Source of the DNA: DAIUCA01 sp964613675
Lineage (GTDB): Bacteria > Pseudomonadota > Gammaproteobacteria > Competibacterales > Competibacteraceae
NCBI GenBank assembly: GCA_964613675.1
Contig: CAZTIH010000004.1
Coordinates: forward strand, 1-49,921
Length of the DNA: 49,921 nucleotides
Direction of reading: 5' to 3'
Shown here: positions 1 through 8,275 of the stretch, piece by piece
Position numbering within the stretch: the first letter of the stretch is position 1
Layout: each line of letters starts with the position of its first letter
Made by a program: the position numbers and the translations under genes
The notes under the pieces: generated by a model
Databases searched by the model: none
What the model saw: only the letters and a program-made list of their open reading frames with translations
Told to the model about the DNA's origin: nothing

Positions 1-507
1 CCCAGACGCAAGTGCAGTTCGCCCATCCAAACTCATTGCCAGCTTCACGCGCACAAAAGGCCGTTGACGGGTCATGCGTGAAATAAACCCCGGATTTAAG
101 GCCCGAGCTTCCGACTCCAACACGCCCCACTCCACCGCAATGCCTGCCGCCCGTAATTGCGCAAATCCCTGTCCAGCCACCTTGGGATTGGGGTCTTCCA
201 TCGCGGCAATGACTTTATCGACGCCCGCCGCTATCAAGGCTTGGGTACAGGGCGGTGTACGACCAAAGTGACAACAGGGTTCTAAGGTGACGAAGACCGT
301 GGCGTGACGCGCACGATCCCCCGCTTGTTGCAAGGCAATGGCCTCTGCGTGAGGTTCGCCGGCGCGCACATGGAACCCTTCTCCCACGATTTCTCCGTCG
401 CGCACGATGACGCAGCCCACCCGAGGATTCGGATCCGTGGTCCACAACCCCTGTTCCGCAAGGACCAAGGCACGGGCCATGTAGTGGCTGGCAACTATCG
501 GGGACAT
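1..507 (-). CDS. ribD: Riboflavin biosynthesis protein RibD, N-terminal deaminase part (truncated by window edge)
   Basis: The minus strand is open from an ATG at 507 to the window edge, giving about 169 residues of a diaminohydroxyphosphoribosylaminopyrimidine deaminase. The start reads MSPIVASHYMARAL, typical of RibD. The zinc/catalytic site of the cytidine-deaminase fold is visible: the HAE motif in GEPHAEAIAL and the cysteines in PCCHFGRTPPC. The last residues before the edge (VRVKLAMSLDGRTAL) are the start of the C-terminal reductase domain, so the protein is probably the usual bifunctional deaminase-reductase of the riboflavin pathway in the cytoplasm. It lies 66 bases downstream of the sirtuin gene on the same strand. 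A second riboflavin gene, ribB, lies near 46 kb and not next to it. No FMN riboswitch was seen in front of either. Confidence 0.93.
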   Translation of the reverse strand, partial: MSPIVASHYMARALVLAEQGLWTTDPNPRVGCVIVRDGEIVGEGFHVRAGEPHAEAIALQQAGDRARHATVFVTLEPCCHFGRTPPCTQALIAAGVDKVIAAMEDPNPKVAGQGFAQLRAAGIAVEWGVLESEARALNPGFISRMTRQRPFVRVKLAMSLDGRTALASG

Positions 508-573
508 GAATCGGCAATCTCGCAACGGGGGAAGAAGGGCGGATGAAAAAGCCGCGCATCATAGTCAAGAGAT

Positions 574-1308
574 TCAACCAGTTGAAGAGATTGCCGCCAC
601 TAACGCCGATAAAATTTCGCTGGCGGAGCCCCGCCAACAGTGATGAACCTTGCGACTGAGGGGCGTTTCACTCTTATTAATCTCAATCACCGTGGCGCCG
701 GCGGCGAGGGCAATTTTGGGCAAATCTGCGGCCGGATAGACCTGAGATGACGTACCGATACTCAAGAAAATTTCGCAATTTTTCGCCGCGTCGTAAGCTG
801 CATTTAAGGCGTTGGCGGGCAGGCGCTCATCGAACCACACCACGTCGGGTCGCAAATAGGCCCCACTACGGGGATTGCGGGGCGGGGTCTCGGTGTCGTC
901 CCACTGCTCAAAGCGTTCCCCGGTTTCACTACACCGACACCATCGAATATTCCCATGAAGCTCAATCACATCGTGACTTCCCGCAAGCTGGTGAAGTCCA
1001 TCCACATTTTGCGTAATCAGGGTGAGCTGAACGATTTTGGCCAGTTCCACGAGAGCTTTATGACCCGCATTGGGTTCGACCTGTTTGACGAGTTCGCGTC
1101 GATAGGCATACCAGTCCCACACCCGTTTGGGATCGCTCTGAAAAGCTTGTGGCGTGGCGAGTTCGAGGGGGGAAACGTTGTGCCACACCCCCTGAATCGC
1201 ATCGCGAAAGGTGGGAACCCCGCTCTCTGCCGAAATCCCCGCGCCCGTCAACACCGTGACCAATGGGCCTCGACGCAGATAATTCAGCAAATCCGCCTCA
1301 AATTTCAT
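574..1308 (-). CDS. cobB: NAD-dependent protein deacylase, sirtuin (CobB/Sir2 family)
   Basis: This protein of 244 residues has the sirtuin NAD-binding signature GAGISAESGVPTFRD near its N terminus, then TQNVDGLH and the catalytic HGN, and GTSSQVYPAA near the C terminus. Sirtuins remove acyl groups from lysines using NAD in the cytoplasm. I chose ATG at 1308 over an upstream one at 1332 because GGGGA sits seven bases before it. The small zinc-binding domain is odd: one WCRC cluster is present, but where relatives carry a second cysteine pair before LRPxVVWF, this protein reads PPRNPRSGAYLRPDVVWF, with Asn and Ser. E. coli CobB also lacks part of the first cluster, so activity is not excluded. 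It probably shares a transcript with ribD. Confidence 0.92.
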   Translation of the reverse strand: MKFEADLLNYLRRGPLVTVLTGAGISAESGVPTFRDAIQGVWHNVSPLELATPQAFQSDPKRVWDWYAYRRELVKQVEPNAGHKALVELAKIVQLTLITQNVDGLHQLAGSHDVIELHGNIRWCRCSETGERFEQWDDTETPPRNPRSGAYLRPDVVWFDERLPANALNAAYDAAKNCEIFLSIGTSSQVYPAADLPKIALAAGATVIEINKSETPLSRKVHHCWRGSASEILSALVAAISSTG

Positions 1309-1340
1309 AAAAGTTCCCCGTTTAGGTGTCATGGATGCCG

Positions 1341-1359
1341 TTAAGATAGGAGATCTTAA
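1341..1359. promoter_or_regulatory. Perfect 7-bp inverted repeat between cobB and mscS
   Basis: TTAAGAT and ATCTTAA flank a five-base AGGAG spacer in the short divergent gap. As DNA it could be an operator for either gene. As RNA it would put a Shine-Dalgarno-like AGGAG in a hairpin loop upstream of the mscS reading frame. The spacing from AGGAG to the first usable start (TTG at 1372) is about 19 bases, longer than normal. Confidence 0.4.
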
Positions 1360-1371
1360 TCGTTTTCTGCG

Positions 1372-3636
1372 TTGTACAAGGTGGCTAAACCTCCCGTGTC
1401 ACGGCTCCTCACGTTTCTCCCCCTCTTCCTTCTCGTGTTCCCGAGCTGTTTATGGGCACAGGGATTGGGACTTACCCCGAATTTGTTGCCCAACTTTGGG
1501 GAACGGTCTCCCGAACCCCGTCCTACCCCGTCGGTGCCCGATCCCACACAGCTCACCGCGCAATGGTGGCGGTATTTTCAAGTCGATGATCTCGATGAAC
1601 TGGGCCAACGGGTCAGTCTCCAGCGTGCGCGGTTAGACGAAATCAAAGCGACATTGCCCGCCGAGGTCGCTCAATCCGCACAGCCCCTATTTGAACTCCT
1701 CGATGCCCATTTGCGGGCGTTATTGATCGCCAAAGCCCAACGTGCGCCCGACCCTCCCCCTGCGTTAGTGTTCGCGGACCGTTATTCGTTGGGTGAGTTG
1801 CTCCAAATTCAACAGCAATTGCGGGCAGTACGCGGTCGTTTGCCCCAGGTGCGACGCGATGTCAACGATACCGATCAAACCGTGCGGGCCTTACAACGCC
1901 AAATCGACACCTCGATGTCGAGCTACAGCGGTTTGCCCGCTAACGATAGCCGTCGGCTACTTCTGGGTCTGGAAATGATGACGCGGCGCGTCGAAATGGC
2001 GGTGGGCGAGGAACGGTTACGGGTACGGCGGGCCCTTTTACGGGTGACCGAAGAGCAGTTGAAAAACTTAGAACGCGCCCTGGCCGAAGCCCGTCGGGGT
2101 CTCGTCGCCGATGAAACCGCGAAAGTCGATCTCGAAAATGCGATTCGCGAAGCCGAACGTACTGCGGTTCAAGCCCGCGATTTGGTGGTGCGGGAACACA
2201 GTACCCTGCTGGTGATGGAGGCCAACTCCGCCGTCGAACGCGCCAACGCCCGTTATCAACAACAGCGCGTGCTCGCCGCTCAAATTAGCGAAGTCATTGC
2301 CGAAATGACGCTGTTACAGCGGCTGGCCGAACAACAGCTCAATGCCCTATTGCGCAACGAGCGCCCCGAAAATCTCGTGCTTCTGCGGAGCCAACGACTG
2401 GCGTGGATTGCGTCATTGCAGAGTTGGCGCGAACAGCTCGATCAGTGGGGCTTGGAAAGCGAACGAGAACGCGGGCGATTGGGCGAGCTCCCCAGCGCCG
2501 AAACCGACTTAATCGAAGCCAATCGCTTAAATGCCATCGACCAGCGCCGTTTACGCCAAATTCAGGAAAATCTCACCGCCATCGAAAAGTTACGGGAACA
2601 GGTCGCAGCGGGGCTGTTGCTCATGGATCTGCTCGGCGACCAGCTGTTGCTATTGGAAGGGCGATTCAGTGATTGGTTAGAGCGCAGTCGGCAATGGCGC
2701 GAATCTGCGTGGAATGAGCTTCTGAGTTGGGCGTTGATGCCCCTCTTTCGGTCGGGCGATACGCCGGTTACGCCCGTTGGGCTTTTGCGCGTAATCCTGA
2801 TTGTGATGATTGCGTGGTGGCTTTCGTACTGGTTGCGCAGAGGGTTACAGCGCTTCGCCGAGGGCAGCGATGAAGGGGAAAGCTCGGCGTACACGACCTT
2901 TGGACGGTTAGCGCAATACATCATCATTCCCTTAGGTATGGGGTTTGGGTTGATTTCGATTGGGGTGGATTTAACGAACTTCGCGTTAGTCGCCAGTGCG
3001 CTCGCCATTGGCATCGGTTTTGGGATGCAGTCCATCGTCAATAACTTTATTTCGGGCCTCATCCTGTTATTTGAACGCACATTGCGCGTGGGCGATTTTG
3101 TGGAACTGGCCTCGGGGATTGCCGGGGAAGTGCGTTACATCAATGTGCGCAGTACCGTCATTAACACCAATGACAACGTGGACATCGTGGTCCCCAATTC
3201 CGAGTTCGTGAACAGTAAAGTCACCAATTGGACCCTGCTTGAAAACTACCGTCGTATCCATTTGCCATTTCGCGTGGCCTACGGTTCGGACAAAGAGTTA
3301 GTTAAGCTGGCCGGACTGGAAGCCGCTGAAAAAGTCCCGCACACCCTTACAGGACTCCCCGGGAAAACCCCCAGTGTATGGCTCGTCAACTTGGGAGAAA
3401 ACGCGATGGAGTTTGAGTTAGTGGTGTGGATTACCCATCGGGCGGTGAAACGACCTGCGGCGGTTCATGCCGCCTATTTGTGGGAAATCGAGAGCGCATT
3501 GCGTAAATACGGCTTACGTATCCCGCTGCCCCAACGGGATTTACATCTCAAAAGTGGTTTTGACGACCGCCCGATGAGCGCCGTCCATCTGGAAAAAACC
3601 CCCTTAGCCAAACCCCCCACTGTCGAAGACAGTTGA
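1372..3636 (+). CDS. Large MscS-family mechanosensitive channel with periplasmic coiled-coil domain
   Basis: The 754-residue protein begins with a Sec signal peptide (LLTFLPLFLLVFPSCLWAQ). A long charged, heptad-rich helical region, about residues 50-440, follows and is probably periplasmic. Membrane segments lie near 470-489 and 516-534, and the pore helix near 540-570 carries the Gly/Ala-rich MscS pattern ending NNFISGLILLFERTLRVGDFVEL. The MscS beta domain and cytoplasmic vestibule follow to about 730. Such channels open under membrane tension and release solutes on osmotic downshift. It is shorter than E. coli MscK/MscM (over 1,000 residues) and much longer than MscS. The start is uncertain: TTG at 1372 or GTG at 1381, neither with a well-placed ribosome site. 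It stands alone, divergent from cobB. Confidence 0.85.
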   Translation: MYKVAKPPVSRLLTFLPLFLLVFPSCLWAQGLGLTPNLLPNFGERSPEPRPTPSVPDPTQLTAQWWRYFQVDDLDELGQRVSLQRARLDEIKATLPAEVAQSAQPLFELLDAHLRALLIAKAQRAPDPPPALVFADRYSLGELLQIQQQLRAVRGRLPQVRRDVNDTDQTVRALQRQIDTSMSSYSGLPANDSRRLLLGLEMMTRRVEMAVGEERLRVRRALLRVTEEQLKNLERALAEARRGLVADETAKVDLENAIREAERTAVQARDLVVREHSTLLVMEANSAVERANARYQQQRVLAAQISEVIAEMTLLQRLAEQQLNALLRNERPENLVLLRSQRLAWIASLQSWREQLDQWGLESERERGRLGELPSAETDLIEANRLNAIDQRRLRQIQENLTAIEKLREQVAAGLLLMDLLGDQLLLLEGRFSDWLERSRQWRESAWNELLSWALMPLFRSGDTPVTPVGLLRVILIVMIAWWLSYWLRRGLQRFAEGSDEGESSAYTTFGRLAQYIIIPLGMGFGLISIGVDLTNFALVASALAIGIGFGMQSIVNNFISGLILLFERTLRVGDFVELASGIAGEVRYINVRSTVINTNDNVDIVVPNSEFVNSKVTNWTLLENYRRIHLPFRVAYGSDKELVKLAGLEAAEKVPHTLTGLPGKTPSVWLVNLGENAMEFELVVWITHRAVKRPAAVHAAYLWEIESALRKYGLRIPLPQRDLHLKSGFDDRPMSAVHLEKTPLAKPPTVEDS

Positions 3637-3640
3637 CATT

Positions 3641-3730
3641 CTCACCGCCCGTCAGTCCGGGGCTTGTCGCGCATTTTGGTGGCGACGCTTATCGGGACAT
3701 TTCCCTCGGCAGGGCGGGTGAGTCTGTCCC
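3641..3730 (+). other. Possible structured RNA in the mscS-pepP gap
   Basis: The 205-base gap holds overlapping inverted repeats: CTCACCGCCC at 3641-3650 with GGGCGGGTGAG at 3712-3722 (one bulged G), an inner GTCGC/GCGAC hairpin at about 3666-3686, and GGGACA at 3695-3700 with TGTCCC at 3725-3730. The last stem would compete with the first. No known riboswitch consensus was recognised. Confidence 0.25.
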
Positions 3731-3841
3731 ATTTCGGGCAGTAGGACGATCACCGCAAGTCCACCGCCTGAATATCCCGTTCAACTTGCAGCGGGGGAGG
3801 GGGTCAATAGGGCGAATGCTGCTCTTTCAACGGATCCTGCC

Positions 3842-5611
3842 ATGGTCGCTCAAGACGAACGCCTCGTGCGTTACCAACGCCTCCTCGATGTTCTCGCGCA
3901 ACGCGGTCTCGATGGCCTCCTCCTCCCTCACAACAATGCCTATTTCACCGAAGAGCTGCCCGTGGGGGACGAACAACTCGCGTGGTTGACCGGATTTACG
4001 GGTTCGGCAGGATTGGCCTTCGTTCATCGCCAAGGCTCCCATCTTTTTGTCGATGGTCGTTACACCCTCCAAGCCGCCGCTCAAGTTCATAGCGACCTAT
4101 TTACCTGTCAGTCGCTCGTTCAACCGCCCCCCGCGCAGTGGTTCAAAACCTTTCCCGCACCCGGCAAAATCGGCTTCTATCCGTGGCGTCATACCCAACG
4201 GGCGTTTGAATCGCTGAAGCACAGCATTACGGCCAATGGCGGCGATCTTGTCCCCCTAGAACACGATTTGATCGACCGCCTCTGGACCGACAAACCCGTG
4301 CTGCGTCCCAAAGCAGCCTATTTGCAAAGCGTTGACTATGCTGGAGAGAGTGCACAACAAAAATGTCAACGGCTCGCCGCCCAACTCCACCAAGAAGGAC
4401 TGGCGGGGGCCCTCATCACCGAACCCACCGCCGTTAACTGGCTCCTCAACTTGCGGGGAGGGGATGTAGCACATACTCCCCTGGTACTTTGTCGGGCGCT
4501 GTTGACGGCCGAGGGGACGGTGGAACTCTTTGTCGATGAACGGAAGGTCGATGGGGTGTTGGCGCGGGCGATGGGGAATTTTGTGCAAGTTAAACCCGAA
4601 GCGGCCCTCCTCAAGTCCTTGACACGGTTTCATCAGCAACGTTTGCGGATTCACGATCCTTCGGTGGGCCTCACCACCTATCTCGCCGAGCACGACATTA
4701 TCGGTTCTGTGGGTGACGATCCGGCGATCCAGGCCCGCGTCATCAAAAATGAGACCGAGATCGAAGGGATGCGTCAGGCCCATCTCCGCGATGGCGTGGC
4801 GTTGGTGCAATTTTTAAGCTGGCTCGAACGTCAGTCGGTGGGTGAACTGAGCGAACTGGCGGTGGCGGAAAAGCTCCTCGAATTGCGACAACAACAGCCT
4901 TTGTTTGTCGAGCCTAGCTTTCCGACAATTGCAGGGTTTGGCCCAAACGGGGCGATTGTGCATTACCGCGCAACCCCCGACACCAACCGAAAGTTTGATC
5001 ACGACAACCTGTTACTCCTGGACTCGGGCGGTCAATACCGCGATGGCACCACCGACATCACCCGTACCCTCGCGATTGGTGAACCGTCTCCTGAACAGCG
5101 GCGGCGATTTTCTCAAGTTTTGATGGCCCATATTGGGCTGGCTTCCGCTTGTTTCCCGCCCCAGACCTCGGGGGCTCAACTCGATGCCCTCGCACGCAGT
5201 CATCTTTGGCAGGTGGGATTGGACTACGAACATGGTACCGGTCACGGCGTGGGGTGTTTTTTAGGCGTTCACGAAGGCCCCATTGGACTATCGTCCCGTT
5301 CCACCTCCCCCCTCGACCAGCACATGATTTTGTCCAACGAACCGGGTTATTACGCGACCGGTCAGTACGGCATCCGCATTGAGAATTTACAATTAATTGT
5401 GGAAGCGGATCCCATCGGTGAACGCCCCATGTTGACCTTTGAACCGTTGTCGATGTGTCCGATTGACCGTCGCCTGATTGATTTAGGGGTTCTGACCTTA
5501 CCAGCACGCCATTGGGTTAACGCCTACCATCGTCTGGTGTACCAAACCCTAGCCCCGCACCTCGTGGGAGATGCCCGTCACTGGCTGGATTGGGCCACCC
5601 GTAGCCTGTAG
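3842..5611 (+). CDS. pepP: Xaa-Pro aminopeptidase (aminopeptidase P, M24B)
   Basis: This is a metallopeptidase of 589 residues that removes an N-terminal residue preceding proline. It has the long three-part layout of the XPNPEP1 type: two creatinase-like N-terminal domains (to about residue 320), the M24 pita-bread catalytic domain, and a C-terminal M24-type tail. All five metal ligands are visible: D394 and D405 in DSGGQYRDGTTDITRT, H468 in GTGHGVG, E500 in NEPGYY and E514 in GIRIENL. There is no signal peptide, so it is cytoplasmic. The ATG at 3842 is preceded by a modest GGAT. The last 14 codons form the first copy of a 48-base tandem repeat that continues past the stop codon. The conventional shorter bacterial PepP (about 440 residues) is a different subtype; the symbol is used by function. 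Confidence 0.93.
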   Translation: MVAQDERLVRYQRLLDVLAQRGLDGLLLPHNNAYFTEELPVGDEQLAWLTGFTGSAGLAFVHRQGSHLFVDGRYTLQAAAQVHSDLFTCQSLVQPPPAQWFKTFPAPGKIGFYPWRHTQRAFESLKHSITANGGDLVPLEHDLIDRLWTDKPVLRPKAAYLQSVDYAGESAQQKCQRLAAQLHQEGLAGALITEPTAVNWLLNLRGGDVAHTPLVLCRALLTAEGTVELFVDERKVDGVLARAMGNFVQVKPEAALLKSLTRFHQQRLRIHDPSVGLTTYLAEHDIIGSVGDDPAIQARVIKNETEIEGMRQAHLRDGVALVQFLSWLERQSVGELSELAVAEKLLELRQQQPLFVEPSFPTIAGFGPNGAIVHYRATPDTNRKFDHDNLLLLDSGGQYRDGTTDITRTLAIGEPSPEQRRRFSQVLMAHIGLASACFPPQTSGAQLDALARSHLWQVGLDYEHGTGHGVGCFLGVHEGPIGLSSRSTSPLDQHMILSNEPGYYATGQYGIRIENLQLIVEADPIGERPMLTFEPLSMCPIDRRLIDLGVLTLPARHWVNAYHRLVYQTLAPHLVGDARHWLDWATRSL

Positions 5612-5703
5612 TAGTCAGATGCCCGTCGCTGGCAGGATTGGGCCACCCGTAGCCTGTAGTGGTCAGATGCCCGTCACTGGCTGGATTGGGCCACCCGTAG
5701 CCT
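5570..5703 (+). repeat. 48-bp tandem repeat, 2.8 copies, starting inside the 3' end of pepP
   Basis: Copies begin at 5570, 5618 and 5666; the third is cut at about 5703. The first copy encodes the last residues of the aminopeptidase (DARHWLDWATRSL, stop). Later copies differ at a few bases only and repeat the stop codon, so they are non-coding duplicates of the gene end. The 48-base unit keeps another frame open, producing a spurious short ORF. Confidence 0.95.
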
Positions 5704-5770
5704 TACGTTTCTCAGCGGCAAAATCGGGCGTGCCCGTCCCCCTCGGTACAACGATCGGTTCACGGATCCC

Positions 5771-5789
5771 GACGCCCTGGTCGGGCGTC
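5771..5789 (+). terminator. Hairpin upstream of the ABC ATPase gene, weak terminator candidate
   Basis: GACGCCC and GGGCGTC pair perfectly around a five-base loop. No T run follows, so Rho-independent termination is doubtful. It lies between the pepP repeats and the next start codon. Confidence 0.3.
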
Positions 5790-5851
5790 TTGTGAAGGCG
5801 ACCTTTCCCCGAGGGGACCGCTTCTTTCTTCATCTCCATCGGAATTGCTTC

Positions 5852-7501
5852 ATGTCTGCGAGTAGCGCCCATCTTCTCCGTACCCCCGCCCCCAAACCGT
5901 TGTTAGCTGTTCATCACCTATGCGTTGCGTTTGGCGACATCCGCGTGGTGGACGACATCTCGTTTACGATTCACGAAGGCGAAACCCTTGCGATTGTGGG
6001 CGAAAGTGGTTCGGGCAAGTCGATGACGGCGTTGAGTTTGCTCAAGCTATTGCCCAGCGCCGCCACCCTATCCAGCGGGCAAATCCTGTACCGCAACTAC
6101 GATTTAACTGCCGCCGACGACCGAACCTTGCGACAGATTCGCGGCAATCGGATTAGCTTAATCTTTCAAGAACCCATGACGTCGCTTAATCCCCTTCACA
6201 GCGTCGAAAAGCAAATTGGCGAAGCGTTATGGATTCACCAACGCCTCACGACGACGGCACTCAAACAGCGCGTAAAGCAGCTTTTAGATGAAGTGGGGTT
6301 AGGGCAGAAAATGACAGCGCTACCCCATGAACTGTCGGGGGGCGAACGGCAACGGGTGATGATCGCTATGGCCCTCGCCAACGAACCCGAACTCATCATT
6401 GCCGACGAACCCACGACCGCTTTAGATGTCCTGATTCAACGAGAAATTTTGTTGCTTCTCAAGAACTTACAGGAAAAATACGGGATGGCGATCCTGTTCA
6501 TCAGTCACGACCTCATGCTGGTCAAGCGGCTCGCCGAGCGGGTATGTGTGATGCAACACGGCAAAATCGTCGAACAAGGCCCCACGGCGACTGTGTTTCA
6601 GCAGCCCCATCACATGTACACCCAAATGCTGATCGCTGCCCAACCCACAGGGCAGCCGCCAACCGTCCCAACCCAGGGGGATGTGCTACTTGAAGCGCGT
6701 CATCTACGGGTGTGGTTCCCCATTAAACAGGGCGTGATTCGGCGAACCGTCGGTTACCTTAAAGCGGTGGACGATGTGTCGTTGACGGTGTACAGCGGCC
6801 AAACCTTGGGGATTGTGGGAGCGAGTGGGTCGGGAAAGAGCACTTTGGGCTTGGCGTTACTGCACCTGATTTCGTACCAAGGGTCGGTAATTTTTGCGGG
6901 TCAACCCCTCGAAAAATGCACGAAATCCGCGCTCCGTAAACAGCGCAAGGCGTTACAGATCGTGTTTCAGGATCCCTACAGTTCCCTAAACCCCCGCATG
7001 ACCATCGGCGATCTGATTGGAGAGGGGTTGCAGGTTCACGGGGTGGGAACGGCCAAAGAGCGCCTCATGAAAGTACGTAAAGGCTTAGAGGAGGTGGGGC
7101 TGGATCCGAATATGGTTCACCGTTATCCCCATGAATTCTCCGGGGGACAACGCCAACGGATCGCCATTGCCCGCGCCCTGGTGTTGGCACCGCGCCTAGT
7201 GGTGCTCGACGAACCGACCAGCGCCTTAGATGTGTCGGTGCAAGCGGAACTCATCAAGTTACTTAAGGCGTTGCAAGAGAAACGCGGGTTAACCTATCTG
7301 TTCATCAGTCACGATTTGCGGGTAGTTCGCGCACTCGCTCATGAGGTCATCGTGATGCAGCAAGGAAAAATCGTGGAACAGGGGCGCTGCGAAAAGATCT
7401 TCAGTTGCCCCGAATCGACTTACACCCAAGCGCTGTTGGCAGCGGCGTTCCTCTCGGACACCCTAGCAACATCGACCGCCGAAGCCAGTGAGGCCCCTTA
7501 A
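5852..7501 (+). CDS. ABC transporter, two fused ATPase domains (peptide/YejF type)
   Basis: The protein of 549 residues carries two complete ABC ATPase domains. The first has Walker A GESGSGKS, signature LSGGERQR and Walker B LIIADEPTTALD; the second has GASGSGKS, FSGGQRQR and LVVLDEPTSALD. Each is followed by the oligopeptide-transporter extension, and QDPYSSLNPRMTIGDLI is typical of the DppF/OppF/YejF half. It would energise import of di- or oligopeptides or related compounds at the inner membrane. No permease or binding protein lies next to it, so its partners must be elsewhere. ATG at 5852 (MSASSAH) is preferred over an upstream ATG at 5792 because GGAA precedes it by eight bases and the ABC domain begins soon after. 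The stop abuts the tmk start. Confidence 0.9.
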   Translation: MSASSAHLLRTPAPKPLLAVHHLCVAFGDIRVVDDISFTIHEGETLAIVGESGSGKSMTALSLLKLLPSAATLSSGQILYRNYDLTAADDRTLRQIRGNRISLIFQEPMTSLNPLHSVEKQIGEALWIHQRLTTTALKQRVKQLLDEVGLGQKMTALPHELSGGERQRVMIAMALANEPELIIADEPTTALDVLIQREILLLLKNLQEKYGMAILFISHDLMLVKRLAERVCVMQHGKIVEQGPTATVFQQPHHMYTQMLIAAQPTGQPPTVPTQGDVLLEARHLRVWFPIKQGVIRRTVGYLKAVDDVSLTVYSGQTLGIVGASGSGKSTLGLALLHLISYQGSVIFAGQPLEKCTKSALRKQRKALQIVFQDPYSSLNPRMTIGDLIGEGLQVHGVGTAKERLMKVRKGLEEVGLDPNMVHRYPHEFSGGQRQRIAIARALVLAPRLVVLDEPTSALDVSVQAELIKLLKALQEKRGLTYLFISHDLRVVRALAHEVIVMQQGKIVEQGRCEKIFSCPESTYTQALLAAAFLSDTLATSTAEASEAP

Positions 7502-8164
7502 ATGACTCGTGGCGCATTCATTGTGTTTGAAGGCATTGACGGATCGGGCAAAACCACCCATCTCAACGCCTTGGCAAAACGGTTACGGCAACGCGGAAAG
7601 ACGGTCATCGAGACTCGCGAACCCGGCGGCACTCCCCGCGCAGAGGCCCTACGCAAGGCTTTGTGGAATGGCACGCCGCACGCCGTCGAAACAGCGTTGT
7701 TAATGTTGTTTGCGGCGCGAAAAGACCATTGGGACCAGAAAATTGCACCGGCTTTAAGCGCGGGTCATTGGGTGTTGTGCGACCGCTTTATCGATTCGAC
7801 CTATGCCTACCAGGGTTACGGCGAAGGCGTTCCCTTGGCACGGATTGCGGCGCTCGAACAGTGGGTGGGGACGGCATGGCAACCCTCAGCGCTCGTGTGG
7901 TTAACCGTAGATCCGTCGGTGGCGCAAACCCGCCGTCGGGTTCGTCAGGCCGCCTTGGGGACGGACACAGCGGCCGTGACGGACTTCGTGGGATTTGATG
8001 GGGAAACGGTCGCCTTTTTTGAGCGAGTCACGGCGGGGTATCGGGAACGGGTGGCCCAACATCCCTGTGCCCTCACCTTGGATACCCGCCCCCCCACAGA
8101 ACAGGTAGAGGCAACGCTCGATCTGTGGTTGGCACAGGCAGTATTTCCACGGTTTCCCCTGTGA
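7502..8164 (+). CDS. tmk: Thymidylate kinase
   Basis: This is a 220-residue dTMP kinase, making dTDP for DNA synthesis in the cytoplasm. The P-loop GIDGSGKT lies at residues 11-18, the dTMP-binding TREPGGTP at about 40-47, and DRFIDSTYAYQGYGEG carries the DR(Y/F) motif. The start codon directly follows the stop of the ABC ATPase gene. tmk followed by holB, pilZ and tatD is the order known from Pseudomonas and other gammaproteobacteria. The length is normal. Confidence 0.97.
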   Translation: MTRGAFIVFEGIDGSGKTTHLNALAKRLRQRGKTVIETREPGGTPRAEALRKALWNGTPHAVETALLMLFAARKDHWDQKIAPALSAGHWVLCDRFIDSTYAYQGYGEGVPLARIAALEQWVGTAWQPSALVWLTVDPSVAQTRRRVRQAALGTDTAAVTDFVGFDGETVAFFERVTAGYRERVAQHPCALTLDTRPPTEQVEATLDLWLAQAVFPRFPL

Positions 8165-8275
8165 GCCACCTCATCGCACGGGTGCGAAGGCCCACCCAAG
8201 GTTTTGCAGCGGATCGCTTTGCCGTTTTCCCCATCACGAGGGGTACGCTTTGGCGTGATTTGAAAGAGGTTTTCG

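Noticed and set aside
215..637. Minus-strand ORF of 140 codons near the left edge
   Set aside because: It is in a different frame from the clear ribD coding sequence and overlaps both ribD and the 3' end of the sirtuin gene.
2562..3080. Minus-strand ORF of 172 codons inside mscS
   Set aside because: Antisense shadow of a gene with clear MscS motifs; its translation has no recognisable features.
5571..5795. Short plus-strand ORF after pepP
   Set aside because: It is the alternative frame of the 48-bp repeat and ends without domain content.
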